Numbered from the stretch's first letter, positions 17,445-26,747 are shown. The stretch is DNA of 64,000 bases from Phytohalomonas tamaricis (GCF_003012345.1 NZ_PVRV01000020.1:434001-498000); one strand, 5' to 3'. Notes: a model not told the origin generated them from the letters alone. Numbers and translations: made by a program.

Positions 17445-18419
17445 ATGCGCATCAAACTCCCCGGCAAGTTCGGTTTCGGTACTGCCCCACTAGGCAACAT
17501 GTTTCGTGATATACCTGATCAGGAAGCTATTGCTACCGTCCGGGAGGTGTGGGATCAGCAGGTTCGCTACTTTGACACGGCCCCGCAATACGGTGCGGGT
17601 TTGGCTGAATTACGCCTTGGCGAAGCCCTGCGTGACGAACCGCACGCAGATTTTATCGTCAGCACCAAGGTCGGCCGGCTGATTTCTCATGAGACAGAGC
17701 AAAAGGAAGGCATCTTCGCCAACGGACGACCCAACAAGATTACCTACGATTACTCCTATGATGGCGCGCTACGTTCAATCCAGGAAAGCCTTGAGCGCCT
17801 GAATATGGACCGTGTCGACTATGTGTGGATTCATGACTGTGCCGAAGATGCCCATGGCGAACACTGGCGCGACGTATTCGACGAGGCAATGAACGGCGCT
17901 GCCAAGGCACTGACTCGTCTTCGTGAAGAAGGCGTGATCAGAGGTTGGGGACTCGGCGTCAACCGCGTCGAGTCCTGCGCCTTGGCGCTGGAGCAAGCCG
18001 ACCCAGATGGCTTTCTGCTCGCCGGTCGCTATACGCTACTCGATCATGACAATGCGCTTGAAAATCTGCTGCCCGAATGTGAAAAACGTGGCGCAGGTGT
18101 TGTCGTGGGCGGCCCCTACAACTCCGGCCTACTGGCTGGCGGCGAGCACTTCGATTACCAGAAGGCGCCGCAGGAGATGATTGACAAGGCGCGGCGCATC
18201 AAGGAAATCTGTGATCGTTTCGAGGTTGATATCAAAGCCGCCGCGCTGCAATTCAGCATGGCCCACCCGGCTGTAGCCGCAATCATTCCAGGCGCCAGCA
18301 AGCCCGACCGCATAGCGGAGAATATTGCGATGTCTGAAATCAGTATTCCTGCGGAACTTTGGCAGAACCTCAAGCAAGAAGGCTTCTTGCCTGAGCACGC
18401 ACCGGTGCCGAAGTCATAA
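17445..18419 (+). CDS. Aldo/keto reductase, D-threo-aldose dehydrogenase-like
   Basis: This 324-residue NAD(P)-dependent TIM-barrel oxidoreductase resembles D-threo-aldose 1-dehydrogenase (L-fucose dehydrogenase) and pyridoxal 4-dehydrogenase. The catalytic set is visible: Asp44 and Tyr49 in FDTAPQYGAG and Lys75 in VSTKVGR, with the His in DYVWIHDC. The cofactor end is IIPGASKPDRIAENI. The start is ATG 17445, with AAGGAG 7 bases upstream; the longer frame from 17322 has an implausible N-terminus. A fucose-type permease lies elsewhere in the window (44.6 kb), which makes a sugar substrate attractive but unproven. A terminator follows. Confidence 0.9.
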   Translation: MRIKLPGKFGFGTAPLGNMFRDIPDQEAIATVREVWDQQVRYFDTAPQYGAGLAELRLGEALRDEPHADFIVSTKVGRLISHETEQKEGIFANGRPNKITYDYSYDGALRSIQESLERLNMDRVDYVWIHDCAEDAHGEHWRDVFDEAMNGAAKALTRLREEGVIRGWGLGVNRVESCALALEQADPDGFLLAGRYTLLDHDNALENLLPECEKRGAGVVVGGPYNSGLLAGGEHFDYQKAPQEMIDKARRIKEICDRFEVDIKAAALQFSMAHPAVAAIIPGASKPDRIAENIAMSEISIPAELWQNLKQEGFLPEHAPVPKS

Positions 18420-18459
18420 TTTTAGTATGTCGTGACGCGTGAACATAAGCGCGCTTATC

Positions 18460-18493
18460 AAGCCAATCGCCAGTGGGTGGCGATTGGCTTTTT
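18460..18493 (+). terminator. Aldo/keto reductase terminator
   Basis: A perfect 13-bp stem AAGCCAATCGCCA/TGGCGATTGGCTT with loop GTGGG ends in TTTTT. A separate 14-bp palindrome ATAAGCGCGCTTAT lies just before it (18445-18458). Confidence 0.93.
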
Positions 18494-18714
18494 AGATTCT
18501 CACTTACGCACCCTGCTTTTTCGAACATTCGTGCAGGTCGTGCTCGAAATTACAGCAGGATGATCACCACATGCTTTGTTAAGTACGCGTCACGGCGTAT
18601 TCGCCAAGCATTGATATTGCAACTAGCCTTTTAAACGACTCTTGTAACAACGTGACGGTAGCGTGGCCGCGTGGCAATTCACACGTGCCTATGATCTGCA
18701 TGGAGGCAAGCACG

Positions 18715-20499
18715 ATGAGTGAACAGGTGGGAGATTTCATCATTCGCCGCTTGGGTGAATGGAACATTACGCGCATTTTCGGATATTCAGGTGATGGCAA
18801 CAACGGCATCATGGCCGCGTTGAATCGTGCCGGGGATCGTGTCGAGTTCATTCAGCCCCGTCATGAAGAAATGGCAGCCTTCATGGCCTGTGGGCATGCC
18901 AAGTTCACCGGTGAGGTGGGCGTGTGTATGGCCACCTCCGGCCCGGGTGCAATCCATCTGCTGAACGGTCTTTACGATGCCAAGAAAGATCACGTACCCG
19001 TTGTCGCGATTGTCGGCCAACAGGCTCGTACTGCCATTGGCGGCGAGTACCAGCAGGAAGTCGATCTGCTCTCCCTGTTCAAGGATGTTGCTGGAGACTA
19101 TGTGCATACAGCAACCAGCCCGGCCCAGGTACGCCATTTGATTGACCGCGCAGTGCGCATAGCCAAGGCCGAGCGCACCGTAACAGCGATTATTGTTCCT
19201 CATGATTTGCAGTCTCAACCCGCCGTTGATACACCCGCCCATGCCCACGGTACAGTGCATTCGGGAGTCGGCTATAGCGCGCCGCGCACGGTCCCACACG
19301 AAGAGGATCTGCAACGCGCCGCCGCCGTCCTCAACGAAGGCCAGCGTGTTGCTATTTTAGTGGGAGCCGGCGCTCTCAATGCTACCGATGAGGTTATTGC
19401 CGTTGCCGACAGGCTTGGCGCAGGCGTGGCCAAGGCCTTGCTCGGCCGCGCGGTACTTCCTGATGACTTGCCCTTCGTTACCGGCTCGATCGGTCTGCTC
19501 GGCACCAATCCCAGCTGGGAGATGATGTCAAACTGTGACACCTTGCTGATGATTGGCACCACGTTCCCCTACTCCGAATTCCTGCCTCAAGAGGGACAGG
19601 CACGCGGCGTACAGATCGATATTGAAGGTCGCATGCTCAGCATGCGCTATCCGATGGAAGTCAATCTGACCGGTGACAGCGCCATGACATTACAGGCACT
19701 GATGCCCTATCTGCAGCACAAGGAGGACCGTAGCTGGCGCGAGCATATCGAAGAAAGCATCACCCAGTGGTGGCAAATCCTTGAAGAGCGCGCCATGGCC
19801 AATGCCAATCCGGTCAATCCGCAGCGCGTATTCTGGGAATTATCGCCGAAGCTGCCTGATAACTGCATCCTGGCCAGTGATTCGGGGTCAGCGGCCAATT
19901 GGTACGCTCGCGATCTCAAGATTCGCCGCGGTATGAAGGCGTCGCTGTCGGGCGGGCTTGCCACCATGGGCAACGCCGTGCCCTATGCGATTGCTGCCAA
20001 ATTCGCCTTCCCCGAACGCGTTGCAATTGCGCTGGTAGGTGATGGTGCGATGCAGATGAACGGCAATGCGGAATTGATCACCATCGCCAAATATTGGCGG
20101 CAGTGGCAAGATCCACGCCTGATAATCATGGTACTCAACAATCAGGATCTCAATCAGGTGACCTGGGAAATGCGCGTACAAGATGGTGACCCAAAATACG
20201 AGGCATCTCAGGATTTGCCCGACTTTCCTTACGCGCGCTACGCCGCCATGCTCGGGCTGGAGGGAATTGAAGTCAGCGAAGCGGATACGCTAGCGGCTGC
20301 CTGGGACCAGGCGCTTAGTGCCGATCGTCCGGTGGTGCTCGAAGTGCACACAGATCCCGACGTGCCTCCGTTACCCCCGCATATCAAACGTGAGCAGGCC
20401 AAGGCCTACATGTCGGCACTGCTGCACGGTGATCCTGACGCAATGGGCATCGTCAAGGCGTCATTCAAGCAATTTACGCGCAATTTCACTTCCAAATAG
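18715..20499 (+). CDS. Thiamine-pyrophosphate enzyme, pyruvate oxidase/acetolactate synthase superfamily
   Basis: This 594-residue TPP-dependent enzyme has the three-domain POX/ALS fold. The Pyr domain carries the catalytic Glu51 (PRHEEMAAF) and a GYSGDGNNG loop near residue 22. A central domain has the NLTGDSAMTLQALMPYL segment. The PP domain has the Mg-TPP motif GDGAMQMNGNAE (from 442) closed by NNQDLNQV. It resembles PoxB-type pyruvate:quinone oxidoreductases and related TPP-requiring proteins more than acetolactate synthase. The substrate cannot be fixed from sequence. ATG 18715 has GGAGG 9 bases upstream; an earlier in-frame start at 18652 lacks one. Confidence 0.9.
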   Translation: MSEQVGDFIIRRLGEWNITRIFGYSGDGNNGIMAALNRAGDRVEFIQPRHEEMAAFMACGHAKFTGEVGVCMATSGPGAIHLLNGLYDAKKDHVPVVAIVGQQARTAIGGEYQQEVDLLSLFKDVAGDYVHTATSPAQVRHLIDRAVRIAKAERTVTAIIVPHDLQSQPAVDTPAHAHGTVHSGVGYSAPRTVPHEEDLQRAAAVLNEGQRVAILVGAGALNATDEVIAVADRLGAGVAKALLGRAVLPDDLPFVTGSIGLLGTNPSWEMMSNCDTLLMIGTTFPYSEFLPQEGQARGVQIDIEGRMLSMRYPMEVNLTGDSAMTLQALMPYLQHKEDRSWREHIEESITQWWQILEERAMANANPVNPQRVFWELSPKLPDNCILASDSGSAANWYARDLKIRRGMKASLSGGLATMGNAVPYAIAAKFAFPERVAIALVGDGAMQMNGNAELITIAKYWRQWQDPRLIIMVLNNQDLNQVTWEMRVQDGDPKYEASQDLPDFPYARYAAMLGLEGIEVSEADTLAAAWDQALSADRPVVLEVHTDPDVPPLPPHIKREQAKAYMSALLHGDPDAMGIVKASFKQFTRNFTSK

Positions 20500-20528
20500 C
20501 GCAGTATTTGCACAAGCGTTAAAAGACA

Positions 20529-20552
20529 CGCTGCAAGACATCTCTTGCAGCG
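20529..20552. terminator. Hairpin between convergent genes
   Basis: A 10-bp stem CGCTGCAAGA/TCTTGCAGCG with loop CATC. Its T-rich side lies on the minus strand (TGTCTTTTAAC), so it may best end the transcript of the deacylase gene. Confidence 0.6.
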
Positions 20553-20564
20553 GTTGACACATCG

Positions 20565-21581
20565 TTAGGGTTCTTCCAGCGTCGAATGGAAGTATTCCAC
20601 CGCGCTTTCAGCCTCATCCATCTCCGCAAAACGCGCAATATGAAAGAGCGCTTCTCCTTCATTAGCCAGCGGCAAATTATTCATGCCGATGACGATACCA
20701 TCTGCCGCAGCAATGACATCCTGCTCTTCTGCACCGAACGGCCCTGCTACGGCGCCAAGACGTTGCCCCTTGACCACGCGAGCCCCGAGTTTAACGCGTG
20801 GACGCAAGATTCCATCGATGGGAGCCCGCGCCCAGCTTGAACCCTTGGAGACTTCCGAAGCTGGAATCTTGTGGCCGCCACGACTCGCCGGCAACATTTC
20901 CAACAGCCGCATCACACGCAGTACTCCTCGCGTTCCTGATACGATGGCCCACTCATCGAATCGCAGTGCTTCACCTGCTTCATAAGTCAACACAGGTACG
21001 CCCTTGCGCTGGGCATATTCACGCAGGCTACCCTCACGCAGCTCGGCATTGAGAATCACCGGCGCGCCGAAGGCTTCCGCCATCGCCCGGGTCGTCTCAC
21101 TGTGTTCAAGCTGCGCGCGTATCTGTGGCAAATTAGTGCGATGAATAGCGCCGGTATGCAGGTCAATGATGTGCGTTGCCTTGTCAACGATCTCTTCGCG
21201 CAAAAGCGCAGCCATGCGTGAGCCGAGCGAACCGGACTCGCTCCCCGGAAAGCAGCGGTTTAAATCACGGCGATCAGGCAGATAACGCGAGTGCTGAACG
21301 AAACCGAACACGTTGACAATCGGCACCGCAATCAGGGTACCACGCAGCCGGTTTAGCGCCGATGAACGCAGCAGACGGCGCACTATTTCAACACTGTTGA
21401 TTTCATCACCATGAATCGCGCCACAGACCAGCAATACCGGGCCGGGCCTGCGGCCATGTATCACTTCGACGGGAACATTCAGTGGCGCATGGGTATAAAG
21501 CTTGGCGATCGGCAACTCAATACGTTGACGCGATCCAGGCGCCACGCGCGTACCGGCTATTTCAAAAGGGGCGCGAGCCAT
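20565..21581 (-). CDS. Succinylglutamate desuccinylase/aspartoacylase-family protein
   Basis: This M14-like zinc carboxypeptidase/deacylase of 338 residues hydrolyses an amide bond in the cytosol. Zinc ligands are His57 and Glu60 in CGAIHGDEINSVEI and the His of IIDLHTGAIHR. The C-terminal beta domain (GILRPRVKLGARVVKGQRLGAV) resembles a biotinyl-lipoyl hairpin, as in this subfamily. Related proteins are often encoded beside rimK-type ATP-grasp ligases, but none is here. It is not AstE of an arginine succinyltransferase operon, because no ast genes are adjacent. The substrate is unknown. The gap 21582-22115 to the next gene shows only a 14-bp palindrome ATGATCGTGATCAT (21927-21940) and a short tandem ACGAAGGTCTA repeat. 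Confidence 0.88.
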   Translation of the reverse strand: MARAPFEIAGTRVAPGSRQRIELPIAKLYTHAPLNVPVEVIHGRRPGPVLLVCGAIHGDEINSVEIVRRLLRSSALNRLRGTLIAVPIVNVFGFVQHSRYLPDRRDLNRCFPGSESGSLGSRMAALLREEIVDKATHIIDLHTGAIHRTNLPQIRAQLEHSETTRAMAEAFGAPVILNAELREGSLREYAQRKGVPVLTYEAGEALRFDEWAIVSGTRGVLRVMRLLEMLPASRGGHKIPASEVSKGSSWARAPIDGILRPRVKLGARVVKGQRLGAVAGPFGAEEQDVIAAADGIVIGMNNLPLANEGEALFHIARFAEMDEAESAVEYFHSTLEEP

Positions 21582-22115
21582 AAGGCGTACATCTCGGTCA
21601 GAACGGTAAAAAGGACGTCGTGATAACCATTATTCGGCGAAAAACAGTGTTTCTTTATATAGCTTCTGACGATAAATAGCGAATCCCACCGGTTATTAAC
21701 GGTTGGTGCTGGCAATAAAACAGTGCTGATGACGAGAAAATTCCGGCGCCAAGCCTCCAGCAACAGGACAGTGTACGAAGGTCTACACGAAGGTCTAAAA
21801 ATTGCCGAGCGTTCAGGATACGAACCAATGCTAAGCTCTTGCCACGGTAAAGATTGCCAAGTTGCCACTGCCGATGAATAGATAAGCGTCACTCAGCATG
21901 GCCTGTAGCCTATTACTTAGCGCAACATGATCGTGATCATCTACGCTTATGCCTAGTCAGCGTAGCCCCCCATGTATTACGCAGGCCAGAATGTAAAACA
22001 CCCTTGCTCTGACGCAGTGATAGCTACAGGCACTTTGCAGATGGCCCGCTTGATCTGAACACCCGAATGAAGCCAGGCGTCGGATCGTCTGGATGATGGT
22101 CAAGGATAGATATTT

Positions 22116-23114
22116 ATGCAGCAGTACACTGCGCAGGCCTTCTGGACTCTCGCGCCCGGCCAAGGGGTGCTGCGAGAACAAACGCTCATTAACCCCACCT
22201 CAGATGACGTACTGGTGCGCACCTGCTATAGCGCCATCAGCCGAGGCACCGAAAGCCTGGTCTTCAAGGGCCATGTGCCTCCCAGCGAATATGCCCGCAT
22301 GCGTGCCCCTTTTCAGGAAGGTGAGTTTCCCGGCCCAGTGAAGTACGGTTATGCCAATGTCGGCATCGTCGAACAAGGGCCAGACTCACTGCTTGATCGC
22401 CACGTATTTTGCCTTTATCCCCATCAGGACCGCTACGTCGTGCCGGCGGCACGGGTTGTACCCTTACCGCCAGGAATTGACCCAGCACGCGCCGTATTGG
22501 CGGCTAATATGGAAACGGCGATCAATGGTCTGTGGGACGCCGCGCCGCGTGTCGGTGATCGGATTGCGATTATTGGCGCAGGCGTTGTCGGCGCCCTGCT
22601 TGCGTTTTTATGCGCGCGCATCCCCGGCACCCATGTGCAGCTCATCGATATCGATGAACGCCGCGCCAAATTGGCCAAAACGCTGGGCACTGATTTCCAA
22701 TCGCCGGATAGCGCCGCAGGGGATAATGATTTGGTCATTCACGCCAGCGGCGCCCCCACAGGATTAAAAAATGCGTTGCAGCTTGCCGGCCATGAGGCAA
22801 CGATCATCGAAATGAGCTGGTTCGGTCAACAGGAGGTCAGCCTGCCGCTGGGCGAAGCGTTTCATGCCCGGCGGCTGACCATTCGCGCCAGTCAGGTCGG
22901 TACCGTTTCCCCTGCTCGCGTGGCACGCTGGGACTACAACCGTCGCATGGCACTGGCGCTAGAACTGCTAAACGATAAACGCCTTGATGCATTGATTGAC
23001 GGTGAGAGCGCCTTCAGTGACCTGCCCGCCACCATGCCGTGGGTGGTCGCCACACCCGGCACGCTCTGCCACCGCATCCGTTATTTCGACACACCAAATC
23101 CCTCAGGAGAGTAA
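22116..23114 (+). CDS. MDR-type dehydrogenase of the pterin-like cluster
   Basis: This 332-residue medium-chain dehydrogenase has a Rossmann motif [14 protein letters not shown] (about residues 155-168) and acidic NAD ribose binders in [11 protein letters not shown]. The N-terminal domain has [15 protein letters not shown] instead of the usual zinc-binding GxxxCG/HE motifs. This resembles BchC-like and 'zinc-binding alcohol dehydrogenase' homologues that lack catalytic zinc. Its stop is 2 bases before the PTPS start, so the two are clearly co-transcribed. It probably performs an NAD(P)-dependent redox step on a pterin/pyrimidine-sugar intermediate; that is inference from its neighbours. Confidence 0.88.
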   Translation: MQQYTAQAFWTLAPGQGVLREQTLINPTSDDVLVRTCYSAISRGTESLVFKGHVPPSEYARMRAPFQEGEFPGPVKYGYANVGIVEQGPDSLLDRHVFCLYPHQDRYVVPAARVVPLPPGIDPARAVLAANMETAINGLWDAAPRVGDRIAIIGAGVVGALLAFLCARIPGTHVQLIDIDERRAKLAKTLGTDFQSPDSAAGDNDLVIHASGAPTGLKNALQLAGHEATIIEMSWFGQQEVSLPLGEAFHARRLTIRASQVGTVSPARVARWDYNRRMALALELLNDKRLDALIDGESAFSDLPATMPWVVATPGTLCHRIRYFDTPNPSGE

Positions 23115-23116
23115 CC

Positions 23117-23515
23117 ATGTACAACCTTACCATTCGCGACCACTTCATGATCGCTCACAGCTTTCATGGTGATATCTTCGGGCCGGCACAGCGCATGCAC
23201 GGCGCCACCTACGTCGTTGATGTTACCTTCAAGCGTCCAGAGCTCGATGATGATGACTTGATCGTCGATATCGGTCAGGCCAGCCAGGTATTGGCAGAGA
23301 CACTGGCCAAGCTGAATTTTCAAAATCTCGACGAAATCCCTGAATTCAAGGGACGTAACACCACCACCGAATTCATGGCACGGATCATTTTCGATCGTCT
23401 TGCCCAGGCGATTCGTGGCGGGCAGTTGGGCGATACTGGCAAAGGACTGAGCGCACTTGGCGTGACGCTGCATGAATCGCATATCGCCTGGGCCAGTTAC
23501 GAGAGCGAGCTTTGA
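23117..23515 (+). CDS. 6-pyruvoyl-tetrahydropterin synthase/QueD-family protein with altered active site
   Basis: This 132-residue T-fold protein belongs to the PTPS/QueD family, which converts dihydroneopterin triphosphate to pyruvoyl- or carboxy-tetrahydropterin. ATG 23117 has AGGAG upstream; a longer frame is not credible. The family zinc triad is only partly kept. His14 (MIAHSF) and His28 are present, but HGHxY has become HGATY (Ala30). The catalytic Cys position is Ala24 (GPAQRMHG), and the catalytic Asp-His is not recognisable in KLNFQNLDEIP. The C-terminal substrate-anchoring Glu (LHESH) is kept. The fold is therefore conserved but the standard chemistry is unlikely. Its stop overlaps the next start. 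Confidence 0.88.
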   Translation: MYNLTIRDHFMIAHSFHGDIFGPAQRMHGATYVVDVTFKRPELDDDDLIVDIGQASQVLAETLAKLNFQNLDEIPEFKGRNTTTEFMARIIFDRLAQAIRGGQLGDTGKGLSALGVTLHESHIAWASYESEL

Positions 23516-24561
23516 ACGCACTCACCTTCATTGTGCCAGGCCACCTCGGTCAGTTGACCGGTGGCTATCTTTATGACGCGCGCATGATCGAGCAACTACG
23601 TATCAACGGCGTAGCTGTCGAGGTAGTCGAGTTGGCCGGGCAATTCCCCGAGGCTGACGAGAGAGCGAGAGAGGCATTAACGCATGCACTCAATGCACTC
23701 GATGATGGTGCCCGGGTAGTTATCGATGGCCTGGCACTTGGCAACCTGCCCGACATCGCGGAACGCCACGCTACCCGGCTCGACATGACCGCCCTGATCC
23801 ATATGCCGTTGGCCGACGATCAGGGCATCGATGAAGACACCATCGCACGCTTTCTCATCAGCGAACGGCGAGCGCTGGCGGCCATGCATGATGTCATCGT
23901 CACCAGCGCCTTCATGGCCCAGCGTCTTAGCCACTATGGCGTCGAGCTGAGCCGCATTCATGTTGTCGAACCCGGTGTCACGCCTGCAGCCCTCGCGCAG
24001 GGCAGCGGCGACGAGATAAAACTGCTATGTGTCGGCACGGTGTCCCCTGTCAAGGGACAGGACATACTGGTCGAGGCGCTGGCGAAACTGCAGGATCTGC
24101 CCTGGCAGTGCGACTGTATCGGCAGTCTTGAGCGTGCGCCGCAATACGTACAGTGCCTCAGGGCGCGCATCGACCAGCTCGGTTTGAATGAACGCATCCA
24201 CCTGCCAGGCCCCTTTCCGCCCGCCACACTCGATGAGTTCTATCATCGAGCCGATCTGTGCATCCTGCCATCACGCTTTGAAAGCTATGGCATGGTGGTT
24301 GACGAAGCGATGGCGCACGGCCTGCCCATGGTCACTACGAATGCGGGCGCACTGGCCTATACCGTACCCGACGATGCCGCCATCAAGGTGGAACCGGACG
24401 ATGTAGATGCGCTCAGCGATGCCCTGCGATTGATCATGACCCATGCCTATCAGCGCGCACACCTGACCGAAGGGGCACGTATCGCCCGTAGCAGACTGCG
24501 CGACTGGCCAAGCGCAGGCCGAGCCTTTCTTCACGCGCTCAACCGAGAAAAGCAGACGTGA
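23512..24561 (+). CDS. GT4-family glycosyltransferase of the cluster
   Basis: This 349-residue GT-B glycosyltransferase transfers a sugar from a nucleotide-sugar donor. The C-terminal half has the GT4 signature: LLCVGTVSPVKGQDILVEAL, then IHLPGPFPPATLDEFYHRADLCILPSRFESYGMVV cut by a loop, with the E-x7-E motif FESYGMVVDEAMAHGLP. No membrane segment is seen. It starts with TTG at 23512 overlapping the PTPS stop (TTGA), which implies strict coupling. Being welded to a PTPS homologue suggests glycosylation of a pterin or pyrimidine product, as in pteridine glycosides of cyanobacteria; the acceptor is inferred. It is convergent with the reductase gene, 2 bases apart. Confidence 0.9.
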   Translation: MNALTFIVPGHLGQLTGGYLYDARMIEQLRINGVAVEVVELAGQFPEADERAREALTHALNALDDGARVVIDGLALGNLPDIAERHATRLDMTALIHMPLADDQGIDEDTIARFLISERRALAAMHDVIVTSAFMAQRLSHYGVELSRIHVVEPGVTPAALAQGSGDEIKLLCVGTVSPVKGQDILVEALAKLQDLPWQCDCIGSLERAPQYVQCLRARIDQLGLNERIHLPGPFPPATLDEFYHRADLCILPSRFESYGMVVDEAMAHGLPMVTTNAGALAYTVPDDAAIKVEPDDVDALSDALRLIMTHAYQRAHLTEGARIARSRLRDWPSAGRAFLHALNREKQT

Positions 24562-24563
24562 CG

Positions 24564-25433
24564 CTACGCCATCAGCGTGAAATCGAACAGCACATCATCA
24601 CCCAGAGGAAAGATTCGGCAGGGGGGCCGCAGTGCCTCATCCAGCGTGTCGATTTGCGGCAGCGTCAATGCTGGCCGACCCGAACCGATCATTATCGGCG
24701 CCACGGTAATTTGCAGCCGATGCAGGCAACCCGCCGCAAGAAAGCGCGATACCGTCACTCCACCGCCTTCGATCAGCACACGCTTGAGACCTCTGGCAGC
24801 CAGCGCGTCGAGCACCGCTCGCGGAGCAATACCTTGTTCACTGCCGGATATCTTCAGTACGGTAACATGCGAAGCACTGTCAGTAGCTCGGTTGCACGCG
24901 GCCTCATCGCAGGCCACGATATGCAGCGTAGGCGCCTGCGGCGCTTGAAATATCTGCTGCATGGAATCGACACGGCCCTGTGGATCAAGTACGACGCGAA
25001 CCGGGTTTTCACCTTCGACGTGGCGCACAGTGAGCTGCGGGTCATCTGCAGCCACCGTACCTGCGCCAACGATGACGGCATCGACCAGAGCGCGCAGGCG
25101 ATGCAAGTGAACGAGGCTCTCGGGGCCGGTGACATAGTGCGAATGACCACACGCCGTGGCGATTCGCCCATCAATACTCTGCCCAAGTTGGGCAATCGTG
25201 AACGGTGCAGGCTCGGTAACCAGCGGCAGATAGCGGTCGAGCAACTGCGAAGCCGCTGGCGTGGATTCAACCTCAGCACGCCATTGGCCGCCTCGTTGAA
25301 CGTTGATGCCTGCCTTCCAGGCCTCAAAACCGAGCATTTCAGGACTAGCCGTAGTGAAGGAAGCCCAGTCCAGACATGCCATCCGACGTATGAGCCGCCA
25401 AGCATCATGCTCATCGAGAATCGTGGTAGGCAT
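24564..25433 (-). CDS. RibD C-terminal (reductase) domain protein
   Basis: This 289-residue protein has the dihydrofolate-reductase-like RibD reductase domain, which in riboflavin synthesis reduces the ribosylamino-pyrimidine to the ribityl form with NADPH. The domain starts near residue 78 (FTIAQLGQSIDGRIA). It has GAGTVAADDPQLTVR, VLIEGGGVTVSRFL and ITVAPIMIGSGRPAL. There is no cytidine-deaminase domain (no HAE/PCxxC zinc motif); about 75 other residues precede it. ATG 25433 is chosen for AGGA 8 bases upstream. It is divergent from the GTP cyclohydrolase gene. It resembles archaeal ArfC/stand-alone reductases in architecture. Confidence 0.88.
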   Translation of the reverse strand: MPTTILDEHDAWRLIRRMACLDWASFTTASPEMLGFEAWKAGINVQRGGQWRAEVESTPAASQLLDRYLPLVTEPAPFTIAQLGQSIDGRIATACGHSHYVTGPESLVHLHRLRALVDAVIVGAGTVAADDPQLTVRHVEGENPVRVVLDPQGRVDSMQQIFQAPQAPTLHIVACDEAACNRATDSASHVTVLKISGSEQGIAPRAVLDALAARGLKRVLIEGGGVTVSRFLAAGCLHRLQITVAPIMIGSGRPALTLPQIDTLDEALRPPCRIFPLGDDVLFDFTLMA

Positions 25434-25561
25434 CTTACAGTTCCTGATGTGATTGCTATGCATGGGATTAAACCGCGGTATTAAGACCACACAGTGACGG
25501 ATGAAGCGCATCCAGGCACTGCGTGTAAAATTTACAGCGACGCTAAGCTAAGGGAGAGGCT

Positions 25562-26680
25562 ATGCGACAGGTTGAACGTGCGATATTCGATATCCGCCGT
25601 GGCTTACCGGTACTGCTGCGCGACGAAAAACAAGACACACTTGTACATCCCATCGAGGCCATCAATGACGCGGCGTTGACACATCTGGCCAGCGATGTTG
25701 GCGAATCTCCCGCCCTGGTGCTGACTCGCCACCGCCTGGCATCGCTCGGTCATCACATTAATGCCGACGCCGCCTGCCTGCCACTTGAACGCATCAATGA
25801 AATTGACGCCGCCACACTGAGCGCCTTGACCCAAACGCGTGCACCAATTGATGAGCATACGCCATTATTTGAGCGTTTACCGCAGGCCGCAGCACCTGCC
25901 GATCATGCGGCTCTGGCGTTGATGCGGCGTGCCCTGCTGATACCTGCCGCGTTGACCATGCGCGTGTCAGAGCAGCAGCGGCAGCGTCTCGAATCTCTGG
26001 TGGAAGAAGGCGAGATTCTGGCGATATCTGCAGCCAAGGCAGCACGCTGTGTCGATAGTGCCAGCGGCCTGCTCAAACGCGTCAGTGAGGCAAGCGTTCC
26101 GCTTGATGATGCCGAAAAGAGCCGTTTTATCCTGTTCCGTGAGCCCGACGGACTGCGAGAACATGTCGCGGTCGTGATCGGCGAGCCCGATCAGTGGCTA
26201 GATGCCGTACCAGTTCGCCTGCATTCGGCGTGCCTGACTGGGGATCTGTTCGGGAGTCTTCGCTGTGATTGCGGCGAGCAGCTACGCAACGGCGTTGCGG
26301 GCATCAATGCTATGGGCGGCGGTGTGCTGCTCTATCTGGCCCAAGAGGGTCGTGGTATCGGTTTGGCCAACAAGTTGCGCGCTTACACCCTTCAGGATGA
26401 AGGACTCGATACCGTTGATGCCGATCAGATACTCGGCTTCGGCGATGATGAACGGGGCTATGGCGTGGCCATCGACATGCTGGTGGAGCTCGGCATCAAG
26501 CGCATCCAGCTGCTGACCAATAATCCCAGAAAAATCGATGCCATGCAGCAAGGAGGCATCGAAGTGGTCGATCGACGTGCCCTGTTTGGCCGTCTCACGG
26601 AGCAAAATTATCGCTACCTCAACGCCAAGGCCACACGCTCAGGCCACATGCTGGACAATGTATTGAACGGGGACAGCTAA
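25562..26680 (+). CDS. GTP cyclohydrolase II-like protein with extra N-terminal domain
   Basis: GTP cyclohydrolase II opens the imidazole ring of GTP, releasing formate and pyrophosphate, to give the diamino-pyrimidine precursor of flavins. The catalytic domain is complete. The zinc cysteines are Cys224, Cys235 and Cys237 (SACLTGDLFGSLRCDCG). EGRGIGL starts at 262, the Tyr of NKLRAY matches E. coli Tyr105, LGFGDDERGYG keeps Asp and Arg, and LTNNPRKID follows. About 170 residues precede it with no RibB active-site motif; they look like a degenerate DHBP-synthase-like region. With 372 residues it is not the housekeeping ribA (about 200) nor a standard ribBA fusion. It sits in the pterin-like cluster. 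Confidence 0.9.
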   Translation: MRQVERAIFDIRRGLPVLLRDEKQDTLVHPIEAINDAALTHLASDVGESPALVLTRHRLASLGHHINADAACLPLERINEIDAATLSALTQTRAPIDEHTPLFERLPQAAAPADHAALALMRRALLIPAALTMRVSEQQRQRLESLVEEGEILAISAAKAARCVDSASGLLKRVSEASVPLDDAEKSRFILFREPDGLREHVAVVIGEPDQWLDAVPVRLHSACLTGDLFGSLRCDCGEQLRNGVAGINAMGGGVLLYLAQEGRGIGLANKLRAYTLQDEGLDTVDADQILGFGDDERGYGVAIDMLVELGIKRIQLLTNNPRKIDAMQQGGIEVVDRRALFGRLTEQNYRYLNAKATRSGHMLDNVLNGDS

Positions 26681-26747
26681 CACGAGCGTACGCTGGGCAG
26701 AGCGCTGCTTAGCACGAAATAGTCCACGTCCCTTCGGCAGGCGGATG

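Noticed and set aside
21777-21800. Tandem ACGAAGGTCTA repeat
   Set aside because: Only two short copies; too little to claim a repeat element or operator.
24558-25484. Long 308-residue plus-strand frame over the RibD-domain gene
   Set aside because: It is antisense to a gene with clear RibD reductase motifs; the product has no family features and a strongly skewed composition.
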